DNA of 64,000 bases from Crossiella sp. SN42 (lineage in GTDB: Bacteria; Actinomycetota; Actinomycetes; Mycobacteriales; Pseudonocardiaceae): positions 1-64,000 of the forward strand of contig NZ_JAMHIV010000043.1 in assembly GCF_023897065.1 (NCBI RefSeq). Reading direction: 5' to 3'. A model generated the notes under the pieces. The model saw only the letters and a program-made list of their open reading frames with translations. It had not been told where the DNA came from and did no database searches. The translations under genes and the position numbers were made by a program. Below, in pieces: positions 24,821 to 33,060 of this stretch; within the stretch, counting starts at the first letter, position 1, and the number at the start of each line of letters is the position of its first letter.

Positions 24821-25942
24821 ATGTCCGACAACACCTTCACGGTGTCCGGGGTGCTCGACACCCAGGACAACCGCAGCTACCTCCGCAACCACTCCTACCT
24901 GTCCACCCCCGACGATGTCCTTGTCCCCCAAGCCATCGCCGGTACCTGCAAGCTACGCCGGGGCGACCTCGTCACCGGAGTCGCGCAGCCGGCCGGAAAC
25001 GGGAAGCTGCGCCTGACCCAGGTCGAGACGGTCAACGGCCAGGACCCGCTGCGCGCGGCCACCCGCCCGGCCTTCACCGACCTGACCCCCATCCACCCCC
25101 GCGACCGCCTGCGCCTGGAAACCACCCCGCAGGCGCTGACCACCAGGGTGATCGACCTGCTCATGCCGGTCGGCAAGGGCCAGCGCGCGCTGATCGTCGC
25201 GCCGCCCAAAGCGGGTAAAACCACGGTGCTGCAAGCGATCGCGCACGCGATCAGTCATAACCACCCGGAATGCCACCTGATGGCGGTCCTGGTCGGTGAG
25301 CGCCCGGAGGAGGTCACCGACTTCGCCCGCACCGTGCCCGGCGAGGTCATCGGCGCCACCTTCGACCAGCCGCCCCGCGAGCACACCGCACTGGCCGAGC
25401 TCGCCATCGAACGCGCCAAACGCCTGGTCGAACTGGGCCAGGACGTGGTGGTGCTACTGGATTCCCTCACCCGCCTTGGCCGCGCCTACAACCTCGCCGC
25501 CCCCGCCTCCGGCCGCATCCTCTCCGGCGGCATCGACGCCGCCGCGCTCACCCCGCCGAAGCGGTTCCTCGGCGCGGCAAGGGCGATCGAGCAGGGCGGC
25601 TCCCTCACCATCTTCGCCACCGCCCTGGTCGACACCGGCTCCGCGGGCGACAACCTGATCTTCGAGGAGTACAAGGCCACGGGCAACGCCGAGCTCGTGC
25701 TCGACCGGGGCGTCGCCAACCAGCGTCGCTACCCGGCCATCGACATCCGCCGCACCGGCACCCGCAAGGACGAGATCCTGTGCTCCGCAACGGAAATCGC
25801 CGCCACCCGCGCCCTGCGCCGCGCCCTGCACACCTGCGAACCCCACCAGGCCGTGGACAAGCTCCTGGACGGCCTGCGCGCCACCCCGGACAACACCGAG
25901 TTCCTCACCCAACTCCTCCGGGCCACACCCCGCGCCGCCTGA
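24821..25942 (+). CDS. minimal transcription termination factor Rho paralogue
   Basis: This encodes 373 aa from ATG 24821 behind GGAAAG. The RecA-like motor is complete: 'LLMPVGKGQRALIVAPPKAG' and P-loop 'PPKAGKTT' (128-135), 'VLLDSLTRLGRAYN', Q loop 'LSGGID' and the 'EEYKATGNAELVLDR' region. The N-terminus begins directly at the RNA-binding OB fold ('GVLDTQDNRSYLR'), without the N-terminal helical domain or the long basic insertion of housekeeping actinobacterial Rho. It is even shorter than E. coli Rho (419 aa). It is therefore probably a second, specialised Rho. The native target transcripts are unknown. Confidence 0.88.
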   Translation: MSDNTFTVSGVLDTQDNRSYLRNHSYLSTPDDVLVPQAIAGTCKLRRGDLVTGVAQPAGNGKLRLTQVETVNGQDPLRAATRPAFTDLTPIHPRDRLRLETTPQALTTRVIDLLMPVGKGQRALIVAPPKAGKTTVLQAIAHAISHNHPECHLMAVLVGERPEEVTDFARTVPGEVIGATFDQPPREHTALAELAIERAKRLVELGQDVVVLLDSLTRLGRAYNLAAPASGRILSGGIDAAALTPPKRFLGAARAIEQGGSLTIFATALVDTGSAGDNLIFEEYKATGNAELVLDRGVANQRRYPAIDIRRTGTRKDEILCSATEIAATRALRRALHTCEPHQAVDKLLDGLRATPDNTEFLTQLLRATPRAA

Positions 25943-25948
25943 CCTCGC

Positions 25949-25960
25949 TATCGTGCGTCC
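25949..25960 (+). promoter_or_regulatory. -10 element of HAD gene (leaderless)
   Basis: TATCGT (25949-25954) ends six bases before GTG 25961, with no ribosome site. The box begins directly after the Rho-like gene stop, so the HAD gene has its own promoter although it follows closely. Confidence 0.45.
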
Positions 25961-26479
25961 GTGACCGGCGCCGCACCACCTCCGCTGCTGTTCCTCGACG
26001 TCGACGGCCCCCTCATCCCCTTCGGCGGGCAGCACTACCCGACCTACCCAACCGGAGGGCAAGCACCGGCGAACCCGTTGCTGCCCAGGCTCAATCCCGC
26101 CCACGGCCCCCGCCTCGCGGCCCTGCCCTGCGAACTGGTCTGGGCCACCACCTGGATGGCAGAGGCCAACGAGTGCCTCACACCGCTGCTCGGCCTCCCG
26201 CGACTCCCGGTGGTCGACTGGCCGGAACCGTCCGATGTGGACGAACGAGACGAGCGAACCGGCTTGCACTGGAAAACCCGCGCCCTGGTCACCTTCGCCG
26301 CCGGCCGCGCCTTCGCCTGGGTCGACGACGAGATCACCGCCCCCGACCGCGCCTGGGTGTCCGCCCACCACCCGGGAACCGCCCTGCTGCACCGGGTCGA
26401 CCCGCGACACGGCCTCACCGACGCCGACTACGCCACATTGACCGAGTGGCTACTCGGCTGCGTACACCACGGCCGATAG
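25961..26479 (+). CDS. HAD-superfamily hydrolase-like protein
   Basis: This encodes 172 aa from GTG 25961. Motif I 'LLFLDVDGPLIPFG' (catalytic Asp13) is typical of HAD enzymes that have a Pro after the second Asp-Gly. 'VWATTWMAEAN' carries the motif II Thr, 'HWKTR' a Lys, and 'FAWVDDEI' the acidic motif IV. This pattern fits the compact HAD family also found in Swiss-army-knife RNA-repair proteins. It might be a phosphatase acting on RNA ends or a small phosphate ester. No genetic partner is visible. Confidence 0.82.
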   Translation: MTGAAPPPLLFLDVDGPLIPFGGQHYPTYPTGGQAPANPLLPRLNPAHGPRLAALPCELVWATTWMAEANECLTPLLGLPRLPVVDWPEPSDVDERDERTGLHWKTRALVTFAAGRAFAWVDDEITAPDRAWVSAHHPGTALLHRVDPRHGLTDADYATLTEWLLGCVHHGR

Positions 26480-26648
26480 CATGATCGTCTGGCTCACTGC
26501 GCTCCGCGCTGGGCGACCTGGCCCGCTGTGTGGGTGGTGGCGTGCCCCGGCTGGGCAACACCACGAGAGCTGATCAAAGCAGATCACGACACCCACTGTG
26601 AAAACGCCCGCTAGCGGCTACCAAGGCAGAGCGTCTTCCGATGGGGGT

Positions 26649-27293
26649 TCAAGCCGGTTGGAGTGGATCGGGGGCTAGGAGCTGGGCGGCGAGGGTGTCG
26701 ATGGCCCAGCGTTGCCATGCCTGGGGTGTCCAGGCCCGGTCGCGGGTGAGGATGAGAAACAGTTCCGGGCTGAGCAGGGCGTAGAGGACGTCCGCCGTCT
26801 GCTGCTCGGTCAGGCCAGCGCGGGCGCCGGGTTTGTCCAGCAGGGCCTTGGCGGCCGTGGTGTGCACGGTGTAGCGCGGGTCCTCGCGGCCGGGCCACAG
26901 ATCGCGTAGTTCGGGGTGCGCGGAGGCCGCGGTGCGGACCATCTCGGAGACGGCGGCGACGCGCTGGAGAACGGCGTGGGTGCCGGTCACCAGTGCGGTG
27001 AGGCCGGTGCGGGCGTCGGGCGCGTTGACCACCTCGGCGAACCAGGGCCGGTCCATGGTCGCCAGCGGCTGGTCGTCGCCGGCGATGGTCACGTCGAGGA
27101 GTTCCTTGAGCAGGGTGGGCTTGTTGCGGAAGGTGAAATAGATGGTCTGGACGGCCACGCCCGCCCGGTCGGCGACCTGCTGGAGCGTGGTCGCGCCATA
27201 GCCGTTGGCCAGGAACAACTCGGTGGCTGCCGCGATGATCCGGCGCCGCGTCTGGCTGGCCCGGTCCGCTCGGGAGCCCTTGACATCGGTCAT
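26649..27293 (-). CDS. TetR-family regulator
   Basis: This encodes 214 aa from ATG 27293. The N-terminal HTH is standard: 'RRRIIAAATELFLANGYGA' followed by 'VADRAGVAVQTIYFTFRNK'. The C-terminal half is a helical ligand-binding domain of the type that ends in 'LLSPELFLILTRDRAWTPQA'. It is divergent from the methyltransferase gene. A perfect 7-base-arm palindrome at 27309-27325 in the 56-base gap is its probable operator, so it likely represses itself and the methyltransferase. The inducer is unknown. Confidence 0.9.
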   Translation of the reverse strand: MTDVKGSRADRASQTRRRIIAAATELFLANGYGATTLQQVADRAGVAVQTIYFTFRNKPTLLKELLDVTIAGDDQPLATMDRPWFAEVVNAPDARTGLTALVTGTHAVLQRVAAVSEMVRTAASAHPELRDLWPGREDPRYTVHTTAAKALLDKPGARAGLTEQQTADVLYALLSPELFLILTRDRAWTPQAWQRWAIDTLAAQLLAPDPLQPA

Positions 27294-27308
27294 GCCTGGA
27301 GTCTATCT

Positions 27309-27325
27309 CTAGAGTCCAACTCTAG
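27309..27325. promoter_or_regulatory. TetR operator palindrome
   Basis: CTAGAGT-CCA-ACTCTAG is a perfect inverted repeat with 7-base arms and a 3-base spacer. It is placed 15 bases before the TetR start and 25 bases before the methyltransferase start, as expected for a TetR autoregulatory operator. Confidence 0.7.
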
Positions 27326-27349
27326 TCACAGCGATGAGGGGATGCCGCC

Positions 27350-28183
27350 ATGACGGTGATCGCCAACCAGCAGCAGGCGCAGGCGTGGAACGACTGGGAA
27401 GGGCGGCACTGGGCCGATCACCCGGAGCGCTACAACGCGATGACCGAAGCCTTCAACGCGCCGCTGTTCGCCGCGGCGGGCATCGCCGTCGACCACGCGG
27501 TCCTGGACGTGGGGTGCGGCACCGGGCTCACCACCCGGCTGGCCGCCCGCAGCGCCCACCGCGGCCACGCGCTCGGCATCGACCTGTCCGAGCCCATGCT
27601 GGAACGGGCCCGCCGCGACGCGGCCGCCCAGAACATCACCAACGTCACCTTCGAGCGGGGCGACGCCCAGGTCCACCCGTTCGGCAAGGCCCGCTTCGAC
27701 GTCGTCATCAGCCGCGGCGGGGTGATGTTCTTCGCCGACCTGGTGGCCGCGTTCAGCCACCTGCGCGACACACTGGTGCCCGGCGGGCGACTGGCCTTCC
27801 TCGGCCCCCGGCCCGGCGGGGCCGACAGCGCCTACCACCGAGCGACCGCGGCGCTCGCCCCCTACCTGCGGGAGCCGTCACCGGCCGCACGCGGCATGGG
27901 CTCCCTGCTGGATCCGGCACGCATCACCGAGGTGCTCACGGCGGCGGGCTTCCGCGACATCGACATCACCCCGGAACAAGCCGACATGGGCTTCGGCGCG
28001 GACGCCGGGGACGCGGCCGACTTCATCTTCGCGATGGGGCCGACCCGCCACAACCTGCGCGAGGTGGACGCGGCCTCGGCGGCGGAACTGCGCGACCGGG
28101 TACGGGCCGCGCTCGGTGAGTTCGAGACACCGCAGGGCGTGCGGATCCCCGGCGGGGTGTGGATCGTCACCGCCAGGTGCTGA
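27350..28183 (+). CDS. SAM-dependent class I methyltransferase
   Basis: This encodes 277 aa from ATG 27350 with GAGGGG upstream. Motif I 'VLDVGCGTGLTTRLAA', motif II 'GIDLSEPMLERAR', motif III 'FERGDAQVHPF', and post-motif 'DVVISRGGVMFF' / 'LVPGGRLAFLGPRP' show a UbiE/Methyltransf_11-type fold. The N-terminal 'WNDWEGRHWADHPERYNAM' is a conserved entry seen in actinomycete members. The substrate is not known. It is probably induced when the divergent TetR protein releases the operator at 27309-27325. Confidence 0.9.
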   Translation: MTVIANQQQAQAWNDWEGRHWADHPERYNAMTEAFNAPLFAAAGIAVDHAVLDVGCGTGLTTRLAARSAHRGHALGIDLSEPMLERARRDAAAQNITNVTFERGDAQVHPFGKARFDVVISRGGVMFFADLVAAFSHLRDTLVPGGRLAFLGPRPGGADSAYHRATAALAPYLREPSPAARGMGSLLDPARITEVLTAAGFRDIDITPEQADMGFGADAGDAADFIFAMGPTRHNLREVDAASAAELRDRVRAALGEFETPQGVRIPGGVWIVTARC

Positions 28184-28217
28184 AGCAGCTGGTTCTGACT
28201 TGCCGGTCTTCGTGTCC

Positions 28218-28470
28218 TCACCAGTCGCATCCCCAGGTCCTGACCAGCGCGACGAAGGCTTCGGCGGCTTGTCGCAGAACAGGTCGGAACGGGTCGTTCC
28301 GAGCCTCTGCGGCAGGCTCGTGATGGGGTCGTAGTACGGGTACCGGCGATCGAGCGCTTCGGGGTCTTCCAGCTCGATCCCGGTGCGGTAGTTCTTTGTC
28401 CAGTAAGAGATTCCGCGTTCCCGGTCGTACTCCGACACCACGTCGAGAGCGCAGCTGGATTCGGTCGCAC
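28218..28470 (-). pseudogene. possible degraded coding region
   Basis: On the minus strand two adjoining frames look protein-like. One reads 'SEYDRERGISYWTKNYRTG' and 'ALDRRYPYYDPITSLPQ'. Shifted by one frame, the other ends 'AAEAFVALVRTWGCDW' with a stop at 28218. A frameshift near 28270-28290 would join them. No ribosome site is seen. It lies just downstream of the chitin-binding-like gene and may be the remains of a co-transcribed gene. The family is not recognised and the support is weak. Confidence 0.3.
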
Positions 28471-28490
28471 CGCTGCTCGGACAGGGCGAA

Positions 28491-28736
28491 CTAGTCGGTA
28501 CCCACGAGGGCTTCCAGGTCGCAGTCCGCGACCTCGGGGTAGTCGCAGTGGGACGTTTGTTCGCTGGGGCCGGAGTCGCGGACGTAGTGAAGCCTTTCGT
28601 TGCCGTGGCCCATCGCGCAGGGCATGCGGTAAGCCGTGCCATTGGCGGTGCAGGCGATGTAGTGGTCGCAGCTGGTGGGATCGGGGTAGTTGCCTTGGGC
28701 GGGGCAGTCGTACCAGTCGACTTGCTGGCCTGACAT
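28491..28736 (-). CDS. chitin-binding peritrophin-A-like mini-protein
   Basis: This encodes 81 aa from ATG 28736 with GAGGAG upstream. Nearly the whole protein is one domain with six Cys in the order of a peritrophin-A/CBM14 module. After Cys11, the later Cys residues are separated by 11, 5, 10, 23 and 7 residues. Aromatic residues ('YDCPAQGNYPDPTSCDHYI') sit where chitin-binding ones do. There is no signal peptide, although the domain normally needs disulfides, so export by another route or a cytoplasmic role is open. CBM14 is mainly an animal domain but also occurs in actinomycete mini-proteins. Confidence 0.7.
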   Translation of the reverse strand: MSGQQVDWYDCPAQGNYPDPTSCDHYIACTANGTAYRMPCAMGHGNERLHYVRDSGPSEQTSHCDYPEVADCDLEALVGTD

Positions 28737-28752
28737 GGACTGTTCTCCTCAG

Positions 28753-29748
28753 TTAGGTGCTCGGGCGTGAGTGGGCTGGTGTGGCGGGGAAGCCGGGGGA
28801 GGTGAGGAGCTCGCGGATTCCGGCGACTGTGCGGGCGAGCGGGGCGGCGATGCGCCCGTCGGCGTCGATGAGCACGGCGGAGGGGATACGGGTCGCCCGG
28901 TACAGGGTCGCGGTTTCGGTGCGCTGTTGGACGAGGAGCCGGCCGAGCTGGAGTTCCTGGGCGAAGGTGGCGTTGACCGCCAGATCACCGCTGCTGATTG
29001 GCACCATGGTCACGGTCTCGCGGTGCTGGTCACGCCAGGCCGGGAGTTGCGGTGCCAGTGCGTGACAGCTTGGACAGTTCGGATGCACGAAGATCAGCAG
29101 GACCGCTCGTCCCGTCTCGAGCAGCCCGTCCAGACTGCCTCGACCGCCGTCGACGCCGGGCAGGTCGAACGGCGGCGCGGTTGTCCCGACGGGCAGGCCC
29201 TCCACCGCGAGCGCGGCGGCGGACCGGGCCAGGCGGTCACGCAGTTCCCGGATCGTCGCGGCCTGCACTGCCGTGATCGCGAGGAGCAGCACGACGACCG
29301 GTACGCCGATCCCGTATTCGGCCGGAAGTTGTTGCGGCACATCGCCAGTGGTCCATGATCCGGTGAGCGCGGCCAGCACCAGGACCGCGATGAGCCCGTT
29401 GCGGACGACCGTCCAGCCGGTGATGGGTTTACTGGTAGCTGTCCCGAAACAGGAACAGGACGGATGCTTTCCTTGCCGCAGTTGCGTTGCGACCGCTGCT
29501 GTGAACACCGCCAGCAGCCCCAACGCGGCAGCGCACGCGAGCACCGCCGAGCCCGAGGGCAGTACCGCGACCGCGACCACCACTTCGACCGCGGGTAGTG
29601 CCCACGCCACTGCCTTTGCCCACCGGACGGGCACGCCGAACTCCACTACCGCCTGCCGTGTCCCGTCGCGATCGGCCAGTTTGCCCCACGCGGCCACGGC
29701 GAACACCGCCGACACCGCACACCGTAGAGCCCACACCACGACCGCCAT
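28753..29748 (-). CDS. MauE/DoxX membrane domain fused to thioredoxin-like domain
   Basis: This encodes 331 aa. ATG 29748 was chosen because it overlaps the stop of a short upstream frame (TGATG), and a GTG at 29760 in frame is possible. The N-terminal half has four membrane segments of the MauE/DoxX type with a paired Cys 'HPSCSCFG'. After a fifth segment comes an extracytoplasmic redoxin domain ('GTTAPPFDLPG', 'LIFVHPNCPSCHALAPQLPA') with CxxC = CPSC. MauE and MauD-like functions are thus joined, which suggests disulfide transfer across the membrane to a secreted client. Confidence 0.85.
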   Translation of the reverse strand: MAVVVWALRCAVSAVFAVAAWGKLADRDGTRQAVVEFGVPVRWAKAVAWALPAVEVVVAVAVLPSGSAVLACAAALGLLAVFTAAVATQLRQGKHPSCSCFGTATSKPITGWTVVRNGLIAVLVLAALTGSWTTGDVPQQLPAEYGIGVPVVVLLLAITAVQAATIRELRDRLARSAAALAVEGLPVGTTAPPFDLPGVDGGRGSLDGLLETGRAVLLIFVHPNCPSCHALAPQLPAWRDQHRETVTMVPISSGDLAVNATFAQELQLGRLLVQQRTETATLYRATRIPSAVLIDADGRIAAPLARTVAGIRELLTSPGFPATPAHSRPST

Positions 29749-29897
29749 CACGAGCGGCACCCAACCGCGACGACGAGAAACTCCAGCGTCACCAACAGTT
29801 GCGCGGTCGCCGCGTCACCGGTCAAGCCGTGCCGGGTGGCCCAGCGCCGGACCTGGCCTTCGGCGCGGTTCCAGCGCGAGCTGCAAGAGGTGATCAT
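29748..29897 (-). CDS. possible 49-aa protein upstream of MauE fusion
   Basis: A short frame from ATG 29897 to a stop at 29748-29750 overlaps the MauE-fusion ATG by one base. AAGG lies nine bases upstream. The peptide has Cys5 and Cys47, basic residues in the first half and a hydrophobic stretch 'QLLVTLEFLVVAVG' near its end. It could be a small membrane peptide or simply a leader that couples translation. A start inside an 8-base inverted repeat adds doubt. Confidence 0.35.
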   Translation of the reverse strand: MITSCSSRWNRAEGQVRRWATRHGLTGDAATAQLLVTLEFLVVAVGCRS

Positions 29898-29909
29898 CGA
29901 AGATCACCT
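29888..29909. promoter_or_regulatory. inverted repeat, candidate operator
   Basis: AGGTGATC (29888-29895) and GATCACCT (29902-29909) are perfect 8-base arms around 6 bases. The repeat overlaps the start of the 49-aa frame. It is too weak for a terminator, so an operator for an unseen regulator is more likely. Confidence 0.4.
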
Positions 29910-30229
29910 TACCGACGAGCAGACGCCTACCAACTCGGCCATGCGGGCGAGCGTTGATCACACAGACGAGTGATCGGGGCTGCGCAACGGAGTCACGGCA
30001 GGCCAGCAGAACCACCGGAGGATCACTGCGTTGGTCCGTCCTCGTGGTTCTGCAGGCCGAACGGGCTGAGGCCGACTTCGAGGTGGAGCCGGAGAACACC
30101 ATCCGAATCTGGGCCAACCAGATCCAGGTCCTGGCACTGCACAAGGCCGAACTGGAAGACCAGGTTCAACAGCATTCGCGGCGGGCGGCCTCGTCGAGGT
30201 GGCCCGGCCCAGCAGCAGGTCTTCGGCGA
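29910..30229. other. gap with a possible coiled-coil gene fragment
   Basis: No intact gene is supported here. On the plus strand around 30080-30190 one frame reads 'ENTIRIWANQIQVLALHKAE' then 'LEDQVQQHSRR', which looks like a coiled-coil segment. It resembles transposon-accessory proteins of the kind seen as a relic at 37925-38098. The frame has no matching start or end. The rest shows nothing recognisable. Confidence 0.3.
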
Positions 30230-31678
30230 TCAGCATGCCGTCCCCTTCTTCGGGCGTTCCCCGGTGACGAGGAACTTCGTCGAGAGGTCGTGGACACACG
30301 GGTTGTCCAGGTACAGGTAGGCCAGGTGCCCGCCCTGGTCGGCGGTGACCAGCCGGGCGCGGTCGCCGAAGGCCTGCCGCAGCTGCCTGGCCCCGGACAG
30401 CGGGGTCGCCGGATCGCGGAGGTTGTGCACGATGAGCACGTTGGACGGGCCGCGGTCGCTGATCTTCACCGGCGGCTCGACCGGCTCCGACGGCCAGAAC
30501 GCGCACGGCGTGATGTTGGCCGCGGCGGCGCCGAACATTGGGTGCCGGATTCGGTCGATGGCGACGTTGCGCTGGTAGGTCCCGACCGACTCCGGCCAGT
30601 CCGAGTCGTTGCAGATCACGTGCAGCTGGCTGGCGAGGTAGTTGTCCGAGGGCACCTGAGCGGCCGGCGCCGCGGTCCCGGTGGGCATCGCCACCGGCTT
30701 GCCGGTGTCCAGTGCGTGCCAGGCCTCGGCCAGCCACGGGAACTCCGCGTCGAAGTAGAACTTGGCGAAGGTGACCTGGCGGAACACCTGGCCGTTGACG
30801 CCTTGTGGGCTCGGCTTCGCATCGAGGCGCGCGGCGAGGTCGAAGTACTTCGCGGTCACCTTCGCCGGTGTGTCGCCGAGGCCGTATTCGGGCCGCGCGG
30901 CGGCGAACTCCGCGAAGTCCGGGAACCGGTCCTCGAAGCCTTCGCCGAACTTCCGGCTGAACGAAGCGTCCCAGCCGCCGGGGCCGGTCGCGCTGTCGAG
31001 CAGGAACCGGTCACTGCGGTGCGGGAACAGCGTGGTGTAGACCGAACCGAGGTAGGTGCCGTAGGACCGGCCGAAATAGGACACTGTGGACTCACCCAGC
31101 GCCTCGCGCACGCGGTCCAGGTCGCGGGCGGTGTTCGCCGTGGTGAGGTGCGGCAGCAGCGGTGCCGTCGCCGACTTCCCGCACTGCTCGGCGACAAGCT
31201 TCGCCTGCTCGGCCTGCGCGGTGACCTCGGCCGGGTTCCGCGCGTGCAGGGGGATGTTGGTGATCCACTGCTCCGGCTTCAGGTCGCAGGTCACCGGCGT
31301 GCTGTGGGCGACCCCGCGCGGGTCGATGCCGATCACGTCGTAGCTGTCCAGCACCTCCTGCGGCAGCTCCAGGGTGTCACGCAGGATGGCCGGGTAGGCC
31401 AGGCCCTCCCCGCCCGGCCCGCCGGTGTTGGTCAGCAGCACACCGCGGCGCTTCGCCGGGTTCGGGCTGGCCAGCCGGGAGATCGCGATCTCGATCCGCG
31501 GCCCGTCCGGTTTCCGGTAGTCCAGCGGCACTTCGAGCGTCGAGCACTCGAGACCGGCTCCGGTGATGCCTTCGGGGCACGGGCCCCAGTCCACTGCGTC
31601 CACTGCCGCCACCGCGGGCAGCGAAGACGCCGTCAGCGTCAGCACGGCGGCGAACACGACCGGGATGACCTTGCGCAT
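30230..31678 (-). CDS. secreted tripeptidyl aminopeptidase-type alpha/beta hydrolase
   Basis: This encodes 482 aa from ATG 31678 with a strong AAGGAGGA site. A Sec signal peptide ends about residue 25 ('SSLPAVAA'). Peptidase family S33 features are 'NTGGPGGEG' (oxyanion loop), nucleophile Ser205 in 'YFGRSYGTYLG', acid in 'HNLRDPATPLSGA' and His in 'DQGGHLAYLY'. The C-terminal TAP-like segment includes the family's paired Cys. Such enzymes remove N-terminal tripeptides or release amino-acid esters outside the cell. The gene appears monocistronic, with an ABC-permease relic upstream. Confidence 0.92.
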   Translation of the reverse strand: MRKVIPVVFAAVLTLTASSLPAVAAVDAVDWGPCPEGITGAGLECSTLEVPLDYRKPDGPRIEIAISRLASPNPAKRRGVLLTNTGGPGGEGLAYPAILRDTLELPQEVLDSYDVIGIDPRGVAHSTPVTCDLKPEQWITNIPLHARNPAEVTAQAEQAKLVAEQCGKSATAPLLPHLTTANTARDLDRVREALGESTVSYFGRSYGTYLGSVYTTLFPHRSDRFLLDSATGPGGWDASFSRKFGEGFEDRFPDFAEFAAARPEYGLGDTPAKVTAKYFDLAARLDAKPSPQGVNGQVFRQVTFAKFYFDAEFPWLAEAWHALDTGKPVAMPTGTAAPAAQVPSDNYLASQLHVICNDSDWPESVGTYQRNVAIDRIRHPMFGAAAANITPCAFWPSEPVEPPVKISDRGPSNVLIVHNLRDPATPLSGARQLRQAFGDRARLVTADQGGHLAYLYLDNPCVHDLSTKFLVTGERPKKGTAC

Positions 31679-31704
31679 GCCATTTCCTCCTTGTGGGGTT
31701 TTCG

Positions 31705-31824
31705 TCACTGGCGCGGTTCCCAGCGGAACATGCGGGAGGCCAGCGCGACGGCGACCACGACCCAGCTCAGTGTGGACACGCCCTGATTCCACCCGTCGCC
31801 GCACGTTCCGGGCAGTGCGCTCAC
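31705..31824 (-). pseudogene. C-terminal relic of ABC-2 type permease
   Basis: Forty codons on the minus strand end in 'LASRMFRWEPRQ' before a stop at 31705. A hydrophobic stretch ('TLSWVVVAVALASRMF') capped by Phe-Arg-Trp-Glu-Pro-Arg is the usual C-terminus of actinomycete ABC-2 exporter permeases. The remainder of the permease and its ATPase are absent. Kinase/response-regulator pairs of the DesK/DesR kind, as found just downstream, often sit next to such exporters. Confidence 0.55.
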
Positions 31825-31941
31825 GTCATGTCCTCGCCATGACATTCCTCGGGGTGAACGTGTGACGCGGCGTCACTGGTGCCGCGGCGGGCGCGGAGGA
31901 ATGCTGGGCGACATGCATCCCCGACCACCGCGTGCGGACCG

Positions 31942-33060
31942 GTGACGGCGCACACCCCGGAAACCCAGCGACGGCTGCGACGGCTGAACCTCGTCACGAT
32001 CTCCCCGGTGCTCGTGGCCGTCGGGTTGCTGATCATGGTGGTGGACGCGCGGTCCTGGTTGGACGCCTTCGTCCTGGCCCTCGGCGTGGTGGCCGCGCTG
32101 CTGGCGTTCGAACGGTGGACGGCGAACGACGTCTTCCGCGTCGCGATCCCCTGCCTGCTCGCGAGCGCGGGGGTGTGGGTCTACGGGGCTTTCGTGGCCG
32201 GCGCCGGAGCGGCGTTCTTCGGCCTGTCCATCGTGGGCTCGCACGTCGTGCCCCAGCTCGCCCGCCTCCGCGGCCTGGCCGTGGCCGGCTTGGTCGCCTT
32301 CGTCGCCGTGGTGGGCGCGACGAGGCTGCTGCTGTTCCACGACGACCTACCCGAAGGGCTGATCAGCTGGCTCGTCGTGCCCAGCGGGATCACCGCGATG
32401 GTGACCGGGATCATGTTCCCCAACAAGAGGTTCTACGGCGTGGTGCAGGATCTGGAGGAGGCCAGGGATCGTGAAGCCGAACTGGCCGTGGTCCGGGAGC
32501 GCATGCGGTTCGCCAGCGACCTGCACGACATCCAGGGCCACACGCTGCACGTGGTGAAGCTGAAGACCGCGCTGGCCCAGAAGCTGGTGCGCACGGACGC
32601 CGGGCGGGCCGAGGAGGAGCTGCGCGAGATCCACGCGCTGGTCGCCGACACCATCGCCCAGACCAAGGAACTCGCCTACGCGCAACGGCGGCTCAACCTG
32701 TCCGCGGAGCTGGAGAACGCGAAGAACCTCTTCGAGGCCGCGGGCATCGATGTGCGCGTCGACCGCGAAGCCGAGGTCGACGCCCGGGCGAGCGAACTGC
32801 TCGGCCAGGTCCTGCGCGAGACGACCACGAACATCCTGCGGCACGCACAGGCCGGACAGGTGCGGATCACGCTGTCGAAGTCCGGCATCACCATCCTCAA
32901 CGACGGCGCGCCGGACGCCCCGCTGCCCGAGCTCAGCGGGCTCTCCACGTTGCGCGAACGGGTGGCCGGTGACGGCGGGGAGCTGACCGTGGCGCAGAAG
33001 GACGGCACTTTCCTCACCGCCGCGGCGTTCCCGCACCTTCGACCGCAGGAGGCCCGATGA
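31942..33060 (+). CDS. DesK-type sensor histidine kinase
   Basis: This encodes 372 aa from GTG 31942, chosen because 'VTAHTPETQRRLRRLN' is the usual start of this subgroup. An upstream in-frame start at 31879 is possible. Four to five membrane segments fill residues 15-150. The His box 'MRFASDLHDIQGHTLHVVKL' and the ATP-binding 'VLRETTTNILRHAQA' and 'LSGLSTLRERVAGDGG' are intact. Its stop overlaps the start of the response regulator. That partner is a pseudogene, so the kinase is probably orphaned. Confidence 0.88.
   Translation: MTAHTPETQRRLRRLNLVTISPVLVAVGLLIMVVDARSWLDAFVLALGVVAALLAFERWTANDVFRVAIPCLLASAGVWVYGAFVAGAGAAFFGLSIVGSHVVPQLARLRGLAVAGLVAFVAVVGATRLLLFHDDLPEGLISWLVVPSGITAMVTGIMFPNKRFYGVVQDLEEARDREAELAVVRERMRFASDLHDIQGHTLHVVKLKTALAQKLVRTDAGRAEEELREIHALVADTIAQTKELAYAQRRLNLSAELENAKNLFEAAGIDVRVDREAEVDARASELLGQVLRETTTNILRHAQAGQVRITLSKSGITILNDGAPDAPLPELSGLSTLRERVAGDGGELTVAQKDGTFLTAAAFPHLRPQEAR

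Noticed and set aside
26480-26648. Gap between HAD and TetR genes considered as an insertion-sequence remnant
   Set aside because: It has lower coding character and a few short repeats, but no transposase fragment or terminal inverted repeat could be identified.
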